A stretch of DNA of 64,000 nt from Bacteroidota bacterium (GCA_023387375.1 JAEWIE010000040.1:1-64000); one strand, 5' to 3'. Shown: positions 34,982 through 44,331, counted from the stretch's first letter. Translations and numbers: made by a program. The notes: a model not told the origin generated them from the sequence alone.

Positions 34982-34999
34982 CAGTCTAAACACTTCGCT

Positions 35000-37198
35000 A
35001 TGCCAACACTAAGATTCAACGCTTTATCGCAACTTCCCTTTCGCGATTACAGAAAAAACAACGCTATTGAAATTCCTAAAAAATTATCGGAACTCTTTTG
35101 TGAAAACGTATTCTCGGAAGAGACCATGCGTAGTTATTTAACGAAAGAAGCCTTTACATTTATCCAAGATGCAATCAAAAAAGGAACAAAAACCCCTCGA
35201 TTAATTGCAGATCAAATTGCGGTTGCCATGAAAGATTGGGCAATCTCTAAAGGAGCTACCCATTACACGCACTGGTTTCAACCCCTTACAGGAACCACAG
35301 CAGAAAAACACGACAGCTTTTTCACTCCTTTCGAAAGCGACCGAGCGATTGAACGATTTAGCGGATCCATGTTAATCCAGCAGGAACCTGATGCATCTTC
35401 TTTTCCCAATGGAGGAATTCGAAATACATTTGAAGCTCGAGGTTACACCGCCTGGGACCCTACGTCCCCCGCCTTCATCATGGGAACAACACTTTGCATC
35501 CCATCGATTTTCATTTCTTATACAGGTGAAACTTTAGATTATAAAACACCTCTTTTAAGAGCTTTGTCTGCTGTTGACGACGCAGCAACCGAAGTTTGCA
35601 AAGCTTACTTTGACAAAAATGTCACGAAAGTAACCGCTACGCTAGGATGGGAACAAGAATACTTTTTAATCGACAGCGCATTATACCAAGCTAGACCCGA
35701 TTTAGTCTTCACAGGCCGTACTTTGCTTGGACATTCCCCGGCCAAAGGCCAGCAATTAGACGACCATTATTTTGGATCCATTCCCACTCGAGTTATGAAC
35801 TTCATGAAAGAACTGGAAATCGAATGTATGAAGCTTGGAATCCCAGTCACGACTCGTCATAATGAGGTTGCACCCAACCAATTCGAACTCGCACCAATGT
35901 TTGAAGAAACAAACGTAGCGGTTGATCACAACTCCTTATTAATGGATATTATGGCAAGAGTGGCACACAAGCACCACTTCCACATTTTATTTCATGAGAA
36001 ACCTTTCCAAGGAGTCAACGGAAGCGGAAAACACAACAACTGGTCTTTAGCTACAGATACGGGAGAGAACTTACTTAGTCCAGGGAAAAACCCTAAGAAA
36101 AACCTACAGTTCCTTACCTTCTTTGTAAACACACTAAAAGCAGTTCATGAATATGCGGATTTATTACGCGCTTCTATTGCTTCTGCTAGTAATGACCACC
36201 GTCTTGGGGCAAACGAAGCTCCTCCTGCTATTATCTCGGCTTTTATTGGAACTCAACTTTTTGGTGTTCTTGAAGAACTTGAAAAGGTAACTGATGGAAA
36301 ACTTTCTCCGGAAGAAAAAACAGAACTAAAATTAAACGTGGTGGGTAAAATTCCAGAAATCCTTCTGGACAATACAGACCGTAACCGTACCTCTCCTTTC
36401 GCTTTCACAGGAAATAAGTTTGAATTTAGAGCCGTAGGGTCTTCAGCGAACTGCGCCGAACCTATGACTGTACTAAATGCGATTGTAGCTCAACAATTGA
36501 AGGACTTTAAAGTGCGTGTCGACGGATTAATTGCAGATAAAAAACTTAAGAAAGATGAAGCCCTGTTTAACGTCCTTCGAGAATACATTAAGGACTGTAA
36601 GCAAATCATGTTTGAAGGGGATGGATATTCTGATGACTGGCCAAAAGAAGCCAAGAAAAGAGGACTCAACAACCTTAAAACCACTCCTGAAGCCCTAAAA
36701 AGTGAACTGGACGAAAAATTCGTTCAACTATACGAAGGACTAGGCATCTACAATCACAGAGAGTTTGAGGCTCGAAACGAGATCAAATTAGAAAAATACG
36801 CTACGGAGATCGACATTGAAGCCAAAGTGCTTTCAGACATTGCACGAAATCATATTGTGCCGGCTGCACTATCTTATCAGAATCGATTGATTGACAACGT
36901 AAAAGGACTAAAAGAAATCTTTTCCGAAAAGGAATTCGAGTCCCTTGCAAAAGAACAAATGGATTTAATTCGCAGCATTTCCCATAATGTATCGCAAATC
37001 AAAGTGGGAGTCGATGAACTCTTGGATGCAAAAGACAAGGCAGAAAAAGAACATGGACAAAAGCAAGCTGAGAAATACTGCGACGATGTAAGACCTAGGT
37101 TTGATAAAATTCGTGAGGCGTGTGACTCGCTCGAAATGCTAGTAGACGATGAACTATGGCCTATGACGAAATACCGCGAACTTCTCTTTACAAGATAG
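35000..37198 (+). CDS. glnN: Glutamine synthetase type III
   Basis: ATP-dependent ammonia assimilation: glutamate + NH3 to glutamine. The 732-residue size and the start MPTLRFNALSQLPFRDYR identify the type III (GlnN) form common in Bacteroidota. Visible blocks include THYTHWFQPLTGTTAEKHDSF, VTATLGWEQEYFLID (metal-site Glu residues), TRHNEVAPNQFELAP, HEKPFQGVNGSGKHNNWSL and NDHRLGANEAPPAIIS. The frame is open to an ATG at 34910, but the promoter box at 34974-34981 lies inside that extension, and its hydrophobic N-terminus is alien to the family. A strong terminator follows. Confidence 0.95.
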   Translation: MPTLRFNALSQLPFRDYRKNNAIEIPKKLSELFCENVFSEETMRSYLTKEAFTFIQDAIKKGTKTPRLIADQIAVAMKDWAISKGATHYTHWFQPLTGTTAEKHDSFFTPFESDRAIERFSGSMLIQQEPDASSFPNGGIRNTFEARGYTAWDPTSPAFIMGTTLCIPSIFISYTGETLDYKTPLLRALSAVDDAATEVCKAYFDKNVTKVTATLGWEQEYFLIDSALYQARPDLVFTGRTLLGHSPAKGQQLDDHYFGSIPTRVMNFMKELEIECMKLGIPVTTRHNEVAPNQFELAPMFEETNVAVDHNSLLMDIMARVAHKHHFHILFHEKPFQGVNGSGKHNNWSLATDTGENLLSPGKNPKKNLQFLTFFVNTLKAVHEYADLLRASIASASNDHRLGANEAPPAIISAFIGTQLFGVLEELEKVTDGKLSPEEKTELKLNVVGKIPEILLDNTDRNRTSPFAFTGNKFEFRAVGSSANCAEPMTVLNAIVAQQLKDFKVRVDGLIADKKLKKDEALFNVLREYIKDCKQIMFEGDGYSDDWPKEAKKRGLNNLKTTPEALKSELDEKFVQLYEGLGIYNHREFEARNEIKLEKYATEIDIEAKVLSDIARNHIVPAALSYQNRLIDNVKGLKEIFSEKEFESLAKEQMDLIRSISHNVSQIKVGVDELLDAKDKAEKEHGQKQAEKYCDDVRPRFDKIREACDSLEMLVDDELWPMTKYRELLFTR

Positions 37199-37230
37199 TA
37201 TAAGAAAGGAAGACCAAAAGCCCATTCTAA

Positions 37231-37267
37231 AAAAAGTCCGCAAACTCTCTGAATTTGCGGACTTTTT
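37231..37267 (+). terminator. Intrinsic terminator after glnN
   Basis: 14-bp perfect stem (AAAAAGTCCGCAAA / TTTGCGGACTTTTT), nine-base loop, T run. Confidence 0.9.
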
Positions 37268-37691
37268 ATTACGTACCATCTTCGTTTTCTCTTTTTATTA
37301 ACATTAAGTCCAAAAAGAAGCCTTTACGAGCTCATTTTAATGACTTTAGATTCACTACGCTCCACAACCCTCAACTTGTACGTGAGCTCCTACAAATTGT
37401 GGTTTAATCAAGTCGATTCGAAATGAAATATTTGGGGAAAAGACACACCTTACAACATCACAAATATAGCGCACTTGTGCTCCTGCACTTTTATGTAATT
37501 ATAGGATAGATTTATATAATAAATAGACTTAAGCTATAAATGTTAATAAGTCTTAACAAAATAAAAAGCCGCAACACCTAAATAAAGGGATTGCGGACCT
37601 TCTTTCATTAACATATCGTTTGATAATGTTAAAATGTGTTAAAAAAGAGTTTTTTCATTTTTGAAAAATAGCATCTTTTGACTCTATTATC
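37268..37691. other. Long intergenic region, glnN / NlpC-P60 gene
   Basis: About 420 bp with no convincing gene. It holds a weak hairpin (CCGCAA at 37569-37574 with TTGCGG at 37591-37596) and, on the minus strand at about 37360-37510, a 47-codon open frame without ATG and rich in Cys. An unannotated small RNA or short peptide gene is possible. Confidence 0.4.
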
Positions 37692-37699
37692 TACATTTG
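37692..37699 (+). promoter_or_regulatory. -7 box, NlpC/P60 gene
   Basis: TACATTTG, 52 bases before the ATG at 37752. Confidence 0.5.
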
Positions 37700-37751
37700 T
37701 CTAGTCAAAATCAAAGTAAATAATATCTATAACACAGATAATCAAATATAT

Positions 37752-38435
37752 ATGAAGAAAAGAGTTCTATTTTATCTGACTGTAATTACTTCTGTATTCT
37801 CATTACAATCTTGCGTTTCGAACTACGTTGTTACTCAACCTATATTATACAAATCAGATGCCAAACTGGCAGCTGTAAGTCCTAAGACTCTCAACTTCTT
37901 AAAGAATGATTTAACTCCTTCTCAACAAATCGACATGGCCCTTGCGTCCGTCGAAACTGCGAACAGAGCGGCGGAAATTGAGAAGACAATTCAGTTTGAG
38001 AAAAAAATGGACGGTCTTCTAGCAGAAGCAGAATCTTACCTTGGAGTTCCTTACCGTTATGGTGGAACCACAAGAAACGGAATTGATTGCAGCGCTTTTG
38101 TACTTTCTGTGTTTGGAGCTACCATGGGACTTAATTTACCAAGAGTAGCTGCCTCTCAAGCAAAAGAAGGAGAACAAATTGCAAAAGAAGACATTAGAAA
38201 AGGAGATCTAGTATTTTTCTCAAGAGGAGGTAGAATTTCTCACGTTGGAATTGTTCACGATGTGGATAGCAACGGTGAAATCCATTTCATTCATGCCGCT
38301 ACTTCTAGAGGTGTGATGATTTCCCCACTTAGCGATCGTTATTGGGGTCCAAAATTCAGATTTGCCAAACGCGTTATAAACGATGGCTTTATGGATGCAC
38401 AAAACTTAGCTCAGAATAATAGTAAGATTAATTAA
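37752..38435 (+). CDS. NlpC/P60-family peptidoglycan endopeptidase, lipoprotein
   Basis: 227 residues. Signal peptide with lipobox LQSC (Cys21) marks a lipoprotein. The C-terminal NlpC/P60 domain has the catalytic Cys113 (NGIDCSAFVLSVFG), His164 (RISHVGIV) and a third polar residue at His181 (FIHAATSRG). These enzymes cut D-Glu-DAP-type bonds in stem peptides. The region between lipid anchor and catalytic domain (about 22-88) is predicted helical and may be a spacer across the periplasm. Single gene with its own promoter box and terminator. Confidence 0.92.
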   Translation: MKKRVLFYLTVITSVFSLQSCVSNYVVTQPILYKSDAKLAAVSPKTLNFLKNDLTPSQQIDMALASVETANRAAEIEKTIQFEKKMDGLLAEAESYLGVPYRYGGTTRNGIDCSAFVLSVFGATMGLNLPRVAASQAKEGEQIAKEDIRKGDLVFFSRGGRISHVGIVHDVDSNGEIHFIHAATSRGVMISPLSDRYWGPKFRFAKRVINDGFMDAQNLAQNNSKIN

Positions 38436-38447
38436 TTGAAAAATATC

Positions 38448-38480
38448 AACCGCTAGAAATTTTCTAGCGGTTTATTTTTT
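38448..38480 (+). terminator. Intrinsic terminator after the NlpC/P60 gene
   Basis: 11-bp stem (AACCGCTAGAA / TTCTAGCGGTT) with a 3-base loop and TTTATTTTTTT tail. Confidence 0.85.
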
Positions 38481-38498
38481 TACACTCAGAAGATTTAA

Positions 38499-38506
38499 TA
38501 ATTTTG
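38499..38506 (+). promoter_or_regulatory. -7 box, Cys/His-rich protein - HMA receptor unit
   Basis: TAATTTTG, 8 bases before the ATG at 38515. Confidence 0.5.
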
Positions 38507-38514
38507 CACTCGCA

Positions 38515-38889
38515 ATGAAACGCAAACTTGAGCTTTTCTTAATCTTTTTGTCCTTGGGAGTTCTTCTACTTCCACAGCAAAATCTTTCTGCGCAAATCAT
38601 GGCCTTCAATTGCTGCGAAACTCAAAGCCTAGATCCGTGCCACGATCCTATGCAGCAAAAAGATTCGGGAGTGGACAGTTCGAGCTCCACTTCAGACCAA
38701 AATTGTGACACGCACTGTGCACAGCACTGCGGACTATGTTTGCATTTCGGGACTCCCCTACTAATCTCGAGCAACTCCGATACAGGTCTTCGTTCTGATC
38801 GGAAATTCAAATCTAGCGTTTTTAGTTACTTATCGCCTTTCGTGTTAAAAAATAGCACTGACATTTGGCAACCGCCTAAAATAGGCTAG
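38515..38889 (+). CDS. Secreted Cys/His-rich small protein, likely metal-related
   Basis: 124 residues with a signal peptide (about 1-26, ending LSAQ). The mature part is rich in Cys and His: FNCCETQ, DPCHDPMQQ, then CDTHCAQHCGLCLHFG, and it ends IWQPPKIG. This CC...PP layout resembles a Bacteroidota family named after its HYC, CC and PP motifs, found beside copper-type TonB receptors; I recall this from annotation practice and cannot check it. The next gene, 197 bp on, is a TonB receptor with a heavy-metal domain, which supports a role in metal binding or delivery at the cell surface. Confidence 0.65.
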   Translation: MKRKLELFLIFLSLGVLLLPQQNLSAQIMAFNCCETQSLDPCHDPMQQKDSGVDSSSSTSDQNCDTHCAQHCGLCLHFGTPLLISSNSDTGLRSDRKFKSSVFSYLSPFVLKNSTDIWQPPKIG

Positions 38890-39086
38890 TTCTGCTATTG
38901 GAATAGGGCATCCGCCGCTTTCCATTTCCCTTATACATTCAAATCTATCCTAACTAATGAGAGGCATCTTTGGTATTCACATATCAAGTCCTCACAAAAG
39001 GTTTAAATGGTTCTTTTTATTAATCCATGAACTTTTAAAAGACCCCAAGGAAAGATGAACTTGAAATTACCCAACGAACTAGTCAA

Positions 39087-41510
39087 ATGAAACTTATTAT
39101 AAAAGACTTACTTTTTCTAAGCACACTGCTTATAAGCAGTAGTTTCCAATCGCAAACCACACACAACCATAGCGATTTAATATCAGAATATAGTGAACTT
39201 CCAAGCATCGAAGCAAATGCTAATAACCACAACCACTCAAACGAATTCTTTGTCAGAGGAAACTGCGAATCTTGTAAACTACGCATAGAGTCTACCGCGA
39301 AAAAAGCGGGGGCGACGACGGCAAAATGGACTCCTTTGACCCAGAAACTTATCCTAGAGTTTGACGAGTCAAAGACCTCAGCTGAGGCCATTCTTAAAGC
39401 AATTGCAAAGGTTGGACACGACAATGAACTCTTCACGGCAGAAGATAAGGTTTATAAGAACCTACCGGACTGCTGTCTGTATGACCGAGAGCTTCCTTTC
39501 GGGGAAATCAGCGAACGCGTTCATTTTGATGAGTCCGAAACTTCGACTTCGAATAGACGGGAAACCAGCTTAGAAACGGTTTCTCTTATTAAAACAAAAG
39601 CAGCTACAGCGCTAGACAAAAAGAGCGCAGGTCTTGTTTTCAACATCGGAGAAAATGAACTTCTAAAAGCAGCCTGCTGTAATCTCGCAGAAAGCTTTGA
39701 AACCAATGCGACAGTCGACGTATCGTATAGCAATGCGGTTACCGGAACCAAACAACTGAAAATGCTAGGACTTGATCAAAAATACACTGCGCTTACTAAA
39801 GAACTTCTACCTGAGATCCGAGGTCTTGCCACCGCATATGGCCTAAATTTCATTCCAGGAAGATGGATTGGAGGAATTCAACTCACCAAAGGAGGCAGCA
39901 CAGTAACGAGTGGCTATGAAAGTATAACAGGTCAAATTAACACAGAGCTTCGTAAATTCTCAGGGAAAAATGAGACGAGTCTTAATTTATTCGCAGATCA
40001 GAATGCAAGAACGGAGATGAATCTTACCCATACCTCAAGCTTAAATGAACATTGGAACCAAAGCATCCTTCTTCATGGAAATGCCACCCTGGGAAAGGAA
40101 GACCATAACAATGACGGATTTTTGGACCAGCCCACAGGAGAGCAAATGAATCTAGCGTATCTCTTAAATTACAATGACTTGGATCATTCAGGCTGGGGAA
40201 CTCACTTTGGGATCAACTTAGTTCGGGACTCTCGCTACGGGGGACAAACGATCTTTGATAAACACAAAGCAGCCTCGGAGCAAAGTGCTTATGGGGTAGG
40301 GATTGATATCTCTAGATTTCAAATATGGAATAAAACGGGACATATCTTCAAAGGCAAACCTTACCAAAGCCTTGGACTTATGAACCAATACACATACCAT
40401 CAACAAGACAGCTTCTTTGGCCTTCGAAATTACCTAGGAGAACAGCAAACCTATTATTCCAATTTGGTCTTTGAAAGCATTATTGGAAACACAAATCATA
40501 AGTACAAGACGGGGGTAAGCTTCTTATATGACCGTTATAATGAACTCTATCTGACGGATCGATTTGAAAGAACAGAAACCGTTCCAGGCGTATTTTTTGA
40601 ATATACGCTCACTGGACTTAACTATGCGTTGGTCGCAGGGGCAAGAGCGGATTTTCATAATCTTGCCGGAACACAATTCACACCTCGTCTAAATTTCCGT
40701 TACGATCTTTCTCCTTCTACTACGCTTCGACTTTCAGCAGGAAGAGGTTTTAGAACTGCCAATATTTTTGCAGAAAGCCAGGCTTATCTTGCTTCCAACC
40801 GTCAAATTGAAGTGGAGAAAATAAGAGAGGACCTGTATGGACTAGACCCTGAAATCGCATGGAATTATGGCGTTAGTTTCAACCAACAGCTAAAATTATT
40901 TGGCCGTACTGGCTCAATTCTTGTGGATTTCTTCCGCACGGACTTCCAAAACCAAGTGGTTTTAGATTTAGATGAGTCCACTCATAAAATACTTTTCTAC
41001 AATCTTAAGAACAATTCCTACGCGAACAGTTTTCAAACTCAGTTCGATCTAAGTCCAGCAAGAAACTTTGACGTTCGCTTAGCTTACAAATATTACGATG
41101 TAAAAGCTGAGTACCACAGCGGCGAAAAAGAGGCACCCTTTATGGCGAAGCACCGAGGATTCCTCAATATGGCTTATTCTACTCCCAAGAATGACAAGGG
41201 CGCTTTTTGGAGTTTCGACACAACTCTAAATTATGTGGGTAAACAAAGATTACCTGACACTGAGCAGAACCCAGCGGAATATAGACTAGCTTCTTATTCC
41301 CCGTCGTATAGTACGCTAAACGCACAAATCGCACGAGATTTCTCCTCTAATTTCCGCGTATATCTTGGGGGCGAAAACTTAACCTCTTACACACAGGACC
41401 GAGCCATCATTGATGCCCAGAATCCTTTTGGAAACTATTTCGATGGCGGAATGATTTACGCCCCGATTATGCCTGCGAATTTTTACGTGGGAGTGGATGT
41501 AAAATTCTAA
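39087..41510 (+). CDS. TonB-dependent receptor with N-terminal heavy-metal (HMA) domain
   Basis: 807-residue outer-membrane receptor. After a signal peptide (about 1-22) and a His/Asn-rich stretch, residues ~50-125 form an HMA-like domain with GNCESCK (Cys60, Cys63), the GMxCxxC copper-binding pattern with Asn in place of Met. More Cys pairs follow (LPDCCLYD and KAACCNLAESFE just before the plug). The plug reads VDVSYSNAVTGTKQLKMLGL and GGIQLTKGGSTVTSGYESITGQINTEL, and the barrel ends FYVGVDVKF. Copper or another thiophilic metal is the likely cargo (inference). The usual carboxypeptidase-like N-terminal domain is replaced by HMA. Confidence 0.87.
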   Translation: MKLIIKDLLFLSTLLISSSFQSQTTHNHSDLISEYSELPSIEANANNHNHSNEFFVRGNCESCKLRIESTAKKAGATTAKWTPLTQKLILEFDESKTSAEAILKAIAKVGHDNELFTAEDKVYKNLPDCCLYDRELPFGEISERVHFDESETSTSNRRETSLETVSLIKTKAATALDKKSAGLVFNIGENELLKAACCNLAESFETNATVDVSYSNAVTGTKQLKMLGLDQKYTALTKELLPEIRGLATAYGLNFIPGRWIGGIQLTKGGSTVTSGYESITGQINTELRKFSGKNETSLNLFADQNARTEMNLTHTSSLNEHWNQSILLHGNATLGKEDHNNDGFLDQPTGEQMNLAYLLNYNDLDHSGWGTHFGINLVRDSRYGGQTIFDKHKAASEQSAYGVGIDISRFQIWNKTGHIFKGKPYQSLGLMNQYTYHQQDSFFGLRNYLGEQQTYYSNLVFESIIGNTNHKYKTGVSFLYDRYNELYLTDRFERTETVPGVFFEYTLTGLNYALVAGARADFHNLAGTQFTPRLNFRYDLSPSTTLRLSAGRGFRTANIFAESQAYLASNRQIEVEKIREDLYGLDPEIAWNYGVSFNQQLKLFGRTGSILVDFFRTDFQNQVVLDLDESTHKILFYNLKNNSYANSFQTQFDLSPARNFDVRLAYKYYDVKAEYHSGEKEAPFMAKHRGFLNMAYSTPKNDKGAFWSFDTTLNYVGKQRLPDTEQNPAEYRLASYSPSYSTLNAQIARDFSSNFRVYLGGENLTSYTQDRAIIDAQNPFGNYFDGGMIYAPIMPANFYVGVDVKF

Positions 41511-41543
41511 ACTACGCGCGGGTTTAAACCCCTTCTAAATGAC

Positions 41544-41583
41544 AAAAAAACGATTGTAAGCTTATGTTTACAATCGTTTTTTT
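41544..41583 (+). terminator. Intrinsic terminator after the HMA receptor gene
   Basis: 16-bp stem (AAAAAAACGATTGTAA / TTACAATCGTTTTTTT) with an 8-base loop and T run. Confidence 0.9.
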
Positions 41584-41711
41584 GTAAAAATTCAGCAGAA
41601 CGTTAGAACTACCACTTAATTCGCATCATTGAACTTTTACTATTCTTTTTTGCTTTACTTTTCTTCTATTGAAAAATAAGGGAAGTATTTCTCAAAAAGG
41701 ATTATTAATCA

Positions 41712-42122
41712 CTATTGGTAGTACTTGTATGTTTTTTCGTACTCTGAATCATCGTACAAGAAAAAAAGGTTCGCAGGACTAGAAGATCGGACTAATTCAA
41801 TCCTTCCCGATTCATATAAATAAACTTTCCATTCTTCATCATCTATAGCCTCATACGCATCATAAGCCAGGTAGCGACCATTAGAACTGTACTCTAATTT
41901 TCTATTTCTTAACGTAAGTCTAAACAAGAGTTCTCCATCGTGGCTCATTGTAGCTTTATTTTTCCCATCCCAAGTAAAGAGTGCTTTTGATTTGAATACT
42001 TTGTTTACTCCATTGTAAATTCGTAGGTGATAATCAAATTGTAGTTTCGATTGCTGTGCGTTGGCAACTGCAAAAAAAGAGCATAACACGATTGCTACGA
42101 GGATTATTCTTGTTGATTTCAT
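41712..42122 (-). CDS. Secreted protein of unknown function
   Basis: 136 residues with a clear signal peptide ending VANAQ (about residue 23). The mature part is beta-rich with many Tyr and charged residues (DYHLRIYNGVNKVFKSKALFTWDGKNKATMSHDGELLF). I do not recognise a family. It is the last gene of a three-gene minus-strand cluster of small secreted proteins, 23 bp after its upstream partner. Confidence 0.7.
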   Translation of the reverse strand: MKSTRIILVAIVLCSFFAVANAQQSKLQFDYHLRIYNGVNKVFKSKALFTWDGKNKATMSHDGELLFRLTLRNRKLEYSSNGRYLAYDAYEAIDDEEWKVYLYESGRIELVRSSSPANLFFLYDDSEYEKTYKYYQ

Positions 42123-42145
42123 CTTTTCAAAAATTTATCTGTTAA

Positions 42146-42907
42146 CTACTTTGAAAGGTTGACCCAGTTTTCTTTTACGATCTTAAAATTATCTCCGTAA
42201 CCAAATAAAAAACCAGTTATATTTTCATTGAAAACTCTTGATTTTTCCGCATAGACTAAAAAAGTATTGTATTTCTTTGTTTTAAATTCCTTTCTCAAGG
42301 GCAAGAAGAATGGCGTATCATTCTGATATACGGATGCATCGAAATTATAATACCATCGAACCCCTTCATTTCCCCACAAATTCACATAATGCTCATTATA
42401 ATTGAGATCAGAATAATTTGGATCTAACTGATGAATCGTTTTACCGGTTTCAATATTTATGATGAACGCTTCACAACCTTTTGATGCGTCACCCTGTCCA
42501 TTTATTAACTTAATGGCGTACGAAGAATTACCTATGAGTTTAAAACTCTCTCCCACATTGCCTTCTATTAAAATATTTCCCTTGCGATCAATTATCCCGT
42601 AATTAGATTGATGTGACCTTACCCCACAATTTTTGGAATTCAGTGTTTGGTTACCTCTAAGAATCACGGTTGCAAACTTTTGTTTTGCAACAAAATTCGC
42701 CCCTGTGGCAATTTTATCAAACTTGGGGCTTATAGCCCACACCCATTCTGAATCGGTGTACCCAAGACCTACCTTTCCATTTTCTTCTTTTGTAGTCCAG
42801 GTTATACTTTCATCAAGTAAGGGCTTTTCTGGCGCTTGTTTTTTTGCTTGTGCATGACAAAAACTGACACTGCACCAAAGAACTAAAATCGTTGTAATTG
42901 TCTTCAT
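42146..42907 (-). CDS. Secreted protein with WG-repeat-like sequence, unknown function
   Basis: 253 residues, signal peptide ending CHAQ (about 20). The segment ENGKVGLGYTDSEWVWAISPKFDKIATGANFVAKQKFATVILRG and the later SNYGIIDRKGNILIEG look like degenerate WG repeats (pattern G-x-x-G-x-I/V-D...P-x-F/Y-D), a beta-rich repeat of unclear function. It lies 12 bp after the upstream secreted gene and 23 bp before the downstream one. Function not inferable. Confidence 0.68.
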   Translation of the reverse strand: MKTITTILVLWCSVSFCHAQAKKQAPEKPLLDESITWTTKEENGKVGLGYTDSEWVWAISPKFDKIATGANFVAKQKFATVILRGNQTLNSKNCGVRSHQSNYGIIDRKGNILIEGNVGESFKLIGNSSYAIKLINGQGDASKGCEAFIINIETGKTIHQLDPNYSDLNYNEHYVNLWGNEGVRWYYNFDASVYQNDTPFFLPLRKEFKTKKYNTFLVYAEKSRVFNENITGFLFGYGDNFKIVKENWVNLSK

Positions 42908-42919
42908 GATTTTTATCTT

Positions 42920-43372
42920 TTAAAATTTTGTGGCCATCCCTGAATAGGTGAATTTGATTCCCGCAGCGGGATATTCAGAGCCTTCAGGAAAATAATCATA
43001 TTTATATTCTAGAACGTCCTCTCCTTTTTTCTCCTTATTCACAATTAACACTCCGAAAAACCTCATTTCATTCATATTAAAAGTAAACCAGTAGCTTGTC
43101 TCATTTTTTTTATCTGTAATTTCAACATCAGAAGTTATATTTACAATGGTTTTATCTCTTTCATTCCACCATTTTTTATTTTCAAAATCAAGTATGAACT
43201 TATTCTCAATTTCAAAAGTATTATCCGTTCCAAAACCATGACCTATACGATATTCATGTGATTTAGCCCTTGGCGAATTAAATTTGAATTTTTGAGCCAT
43301 TGTCTTGCAAAACACCACGGTTGCCATGACTAAAATAATAGCATATCTAATTTTCAAAATTGAATTCTTCAT
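42920..43372 (-). CDS. Secreted protein of unknown function
   Basis: 150 residues with a signal peptide (about 1-26, ending KTMAQ). The mature part (FNSPRAKSHEYRIGHGFGTD... then EIENKFILDFENKKWW) is beta-rich and without Cys. No family recognised. First gene of the cluster; a promoter box at 43394-43401 lies 21 bases upstream. The three genes probably form one operon. Confidence 0.68.
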   Translation of the reverse strand: MKNSILKIRYAIILVMATVVFCKTMAQKFKFNSPRAKSHEYRIGHGFGTDNTFEIENKFILDFENKKWWNERDKTIVNITSDVEITDKKNETSYWFTFNMNEMRFFGVLIVNKEKKGEDVLEYKYDYFPEGSEYPAAGIKFTYSGMATKF

Positions 43373-43393
43373 AAAGCATTAGGTTAGTTTTGT

Positions 43394-43401
43394 CAAATTT
43401 A
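43394..43401 (-). promoter_or_regulatory. -7 box, three-gene secreted-protein cluster
   Basis: TAAATTTG on the minus strand, 21 bases before the ATG at 43372. Confidence 0.5.
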
Positions 43402-43516
43402 AATGCATTTTTAGGGTCATGAAATAGCTACATGTAGGTAAAATAGGCCTAAAAACGAAGGCTTTAAATCAAATATGAATAGGATCTGCGTTCGAGCTGT
43501 TTCGTTAAGACTTAAA

Positions 43517-43549
43517 ACAAAAAAACCGGACTCCTTTCAGAATCAGGTT
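43517..43549 (-). terminator. Terminator after the L,D-transpeptidase-like gene
   Basis: Minus strand: AACC-GATTC paired with GAGTC-GGTT (one mismatch, one G-T pair) around a six-base loop, followed by seven T. Confidence 0.7.
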
Positions 43550-43575
43550 CTAATTTGTTTCAGTATGGATTTCCT

Positions 43576-44331
43576 CTAGCTTTTAAGCCACTTAGTATCC
43601 TTTAAGTAATTTTGATCAGGATAGTATATAAAAAGCACGCTACCGTCTTTAATGGTATTAATAATAGGTTTGGCAAGTTGCGATGAAACCGCAGGACACC
43701 CCCAGCTTCGGCCGATACGACGATGCTGTTTTGCGAAATTTTCATTCACATAATTTGCACCATGCATTACAATGGCACGACGAAACGCGGCGTCATTATA
43801 TCCTTTGTCGAGTCCATGTAATTTTAATGAGTATCCATTCCCGCCTTGATAGGTTAAATCCGTGCGATAAAACCCAAGGCTACTTTGAAGAGAACTTTCT
43901 CTATTCGAGAAGTTCGTAGCAAATTCATCACCTGTGTTTTTCCCATGCGCAACTAGCGCATTAAAAAGGATCTCTCCTGTTTCTGTATTAATCACCCACA
44001 GACGCTTTTCATTTGAAGATTTGGAAAAATCACACACCGTTAATAAAACAGTTTCCTCTTTAATTTCTCCCGCCCTTTTGAGGTTTTCAAATCCAGTCAT
44101 TGCTTTTTCAAACACATCAAAGCTTAGTGTCTGAACGTTCGAAAAATCAAGACGATTGTAGGAACTTAAAACCGTATTAGATACAGAATTCTTAGTGGGA
44201 TCTACTTCATTAAAAGCGGCGAAAGCGCTGGTATCCGATTTTTTGTCTGCTGTAGTAGCTGAGTCCGACGATTTGTAGGACGTACTTAGAGCCAATACAG
44301 ATATGAGAGATAGCAGTATTTTCTTTGTCAT
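43576..44331 (-). CDS. Murein L,D-transpeptidase catalytic-domain (YkuD-like) protein
   Basis: 251 residues with an N-terminal hydrophobic export segment, though its end (STSYKSSD) carries no lipobox Cys. The C-terminal half has VMHGANYVNENFAKQHRRIGRSWGCPAVS, with catalytic Cys212 in GCPAVS and the upstream His of the HG motif, typical of the YkuD-type L,D-transpeptidase/peptidase fold (murein L,D-transpeptidase catalytic domain family). It would act on peptidoglycan in the periplasm; the direction (cross-linking, carboxypeptidase or lipoprotein attachment) is not evident. Monocistronic, with promoter box at 44361-44368 and terminator at 43517-43549. Confidence 0.87.
   Translation of the reverse strand: MTKKILLSLISVLALSTSYKSSDSATTADKKSDTSAFAAFNEVDPTKNSVSNTVLSSYNRLDFSNVQTLSFDVFEKAMTGFENLKRAGEIKEETVLLTVCDFSKSSNEKRLWVINTETGEILFNALVAHGKNTGDEFATNFSNRESSLQSSLGFYRTDLTYQGGNGYSLKLHGLDKGYNDAAFRRAIVMHGANYVNENFAKQHRRIGRSWGCPAVSSQLAKPIINTIKDGSVLFIYYPDQNYLKDTKWLKS

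Noticed and set aside
34910..34999. Hydrophobic N-terminal extension of glutamine synthetase
   Set aside because: The promoter box lies inside it, and type III enzymes start at MPTLRF-like sequence.
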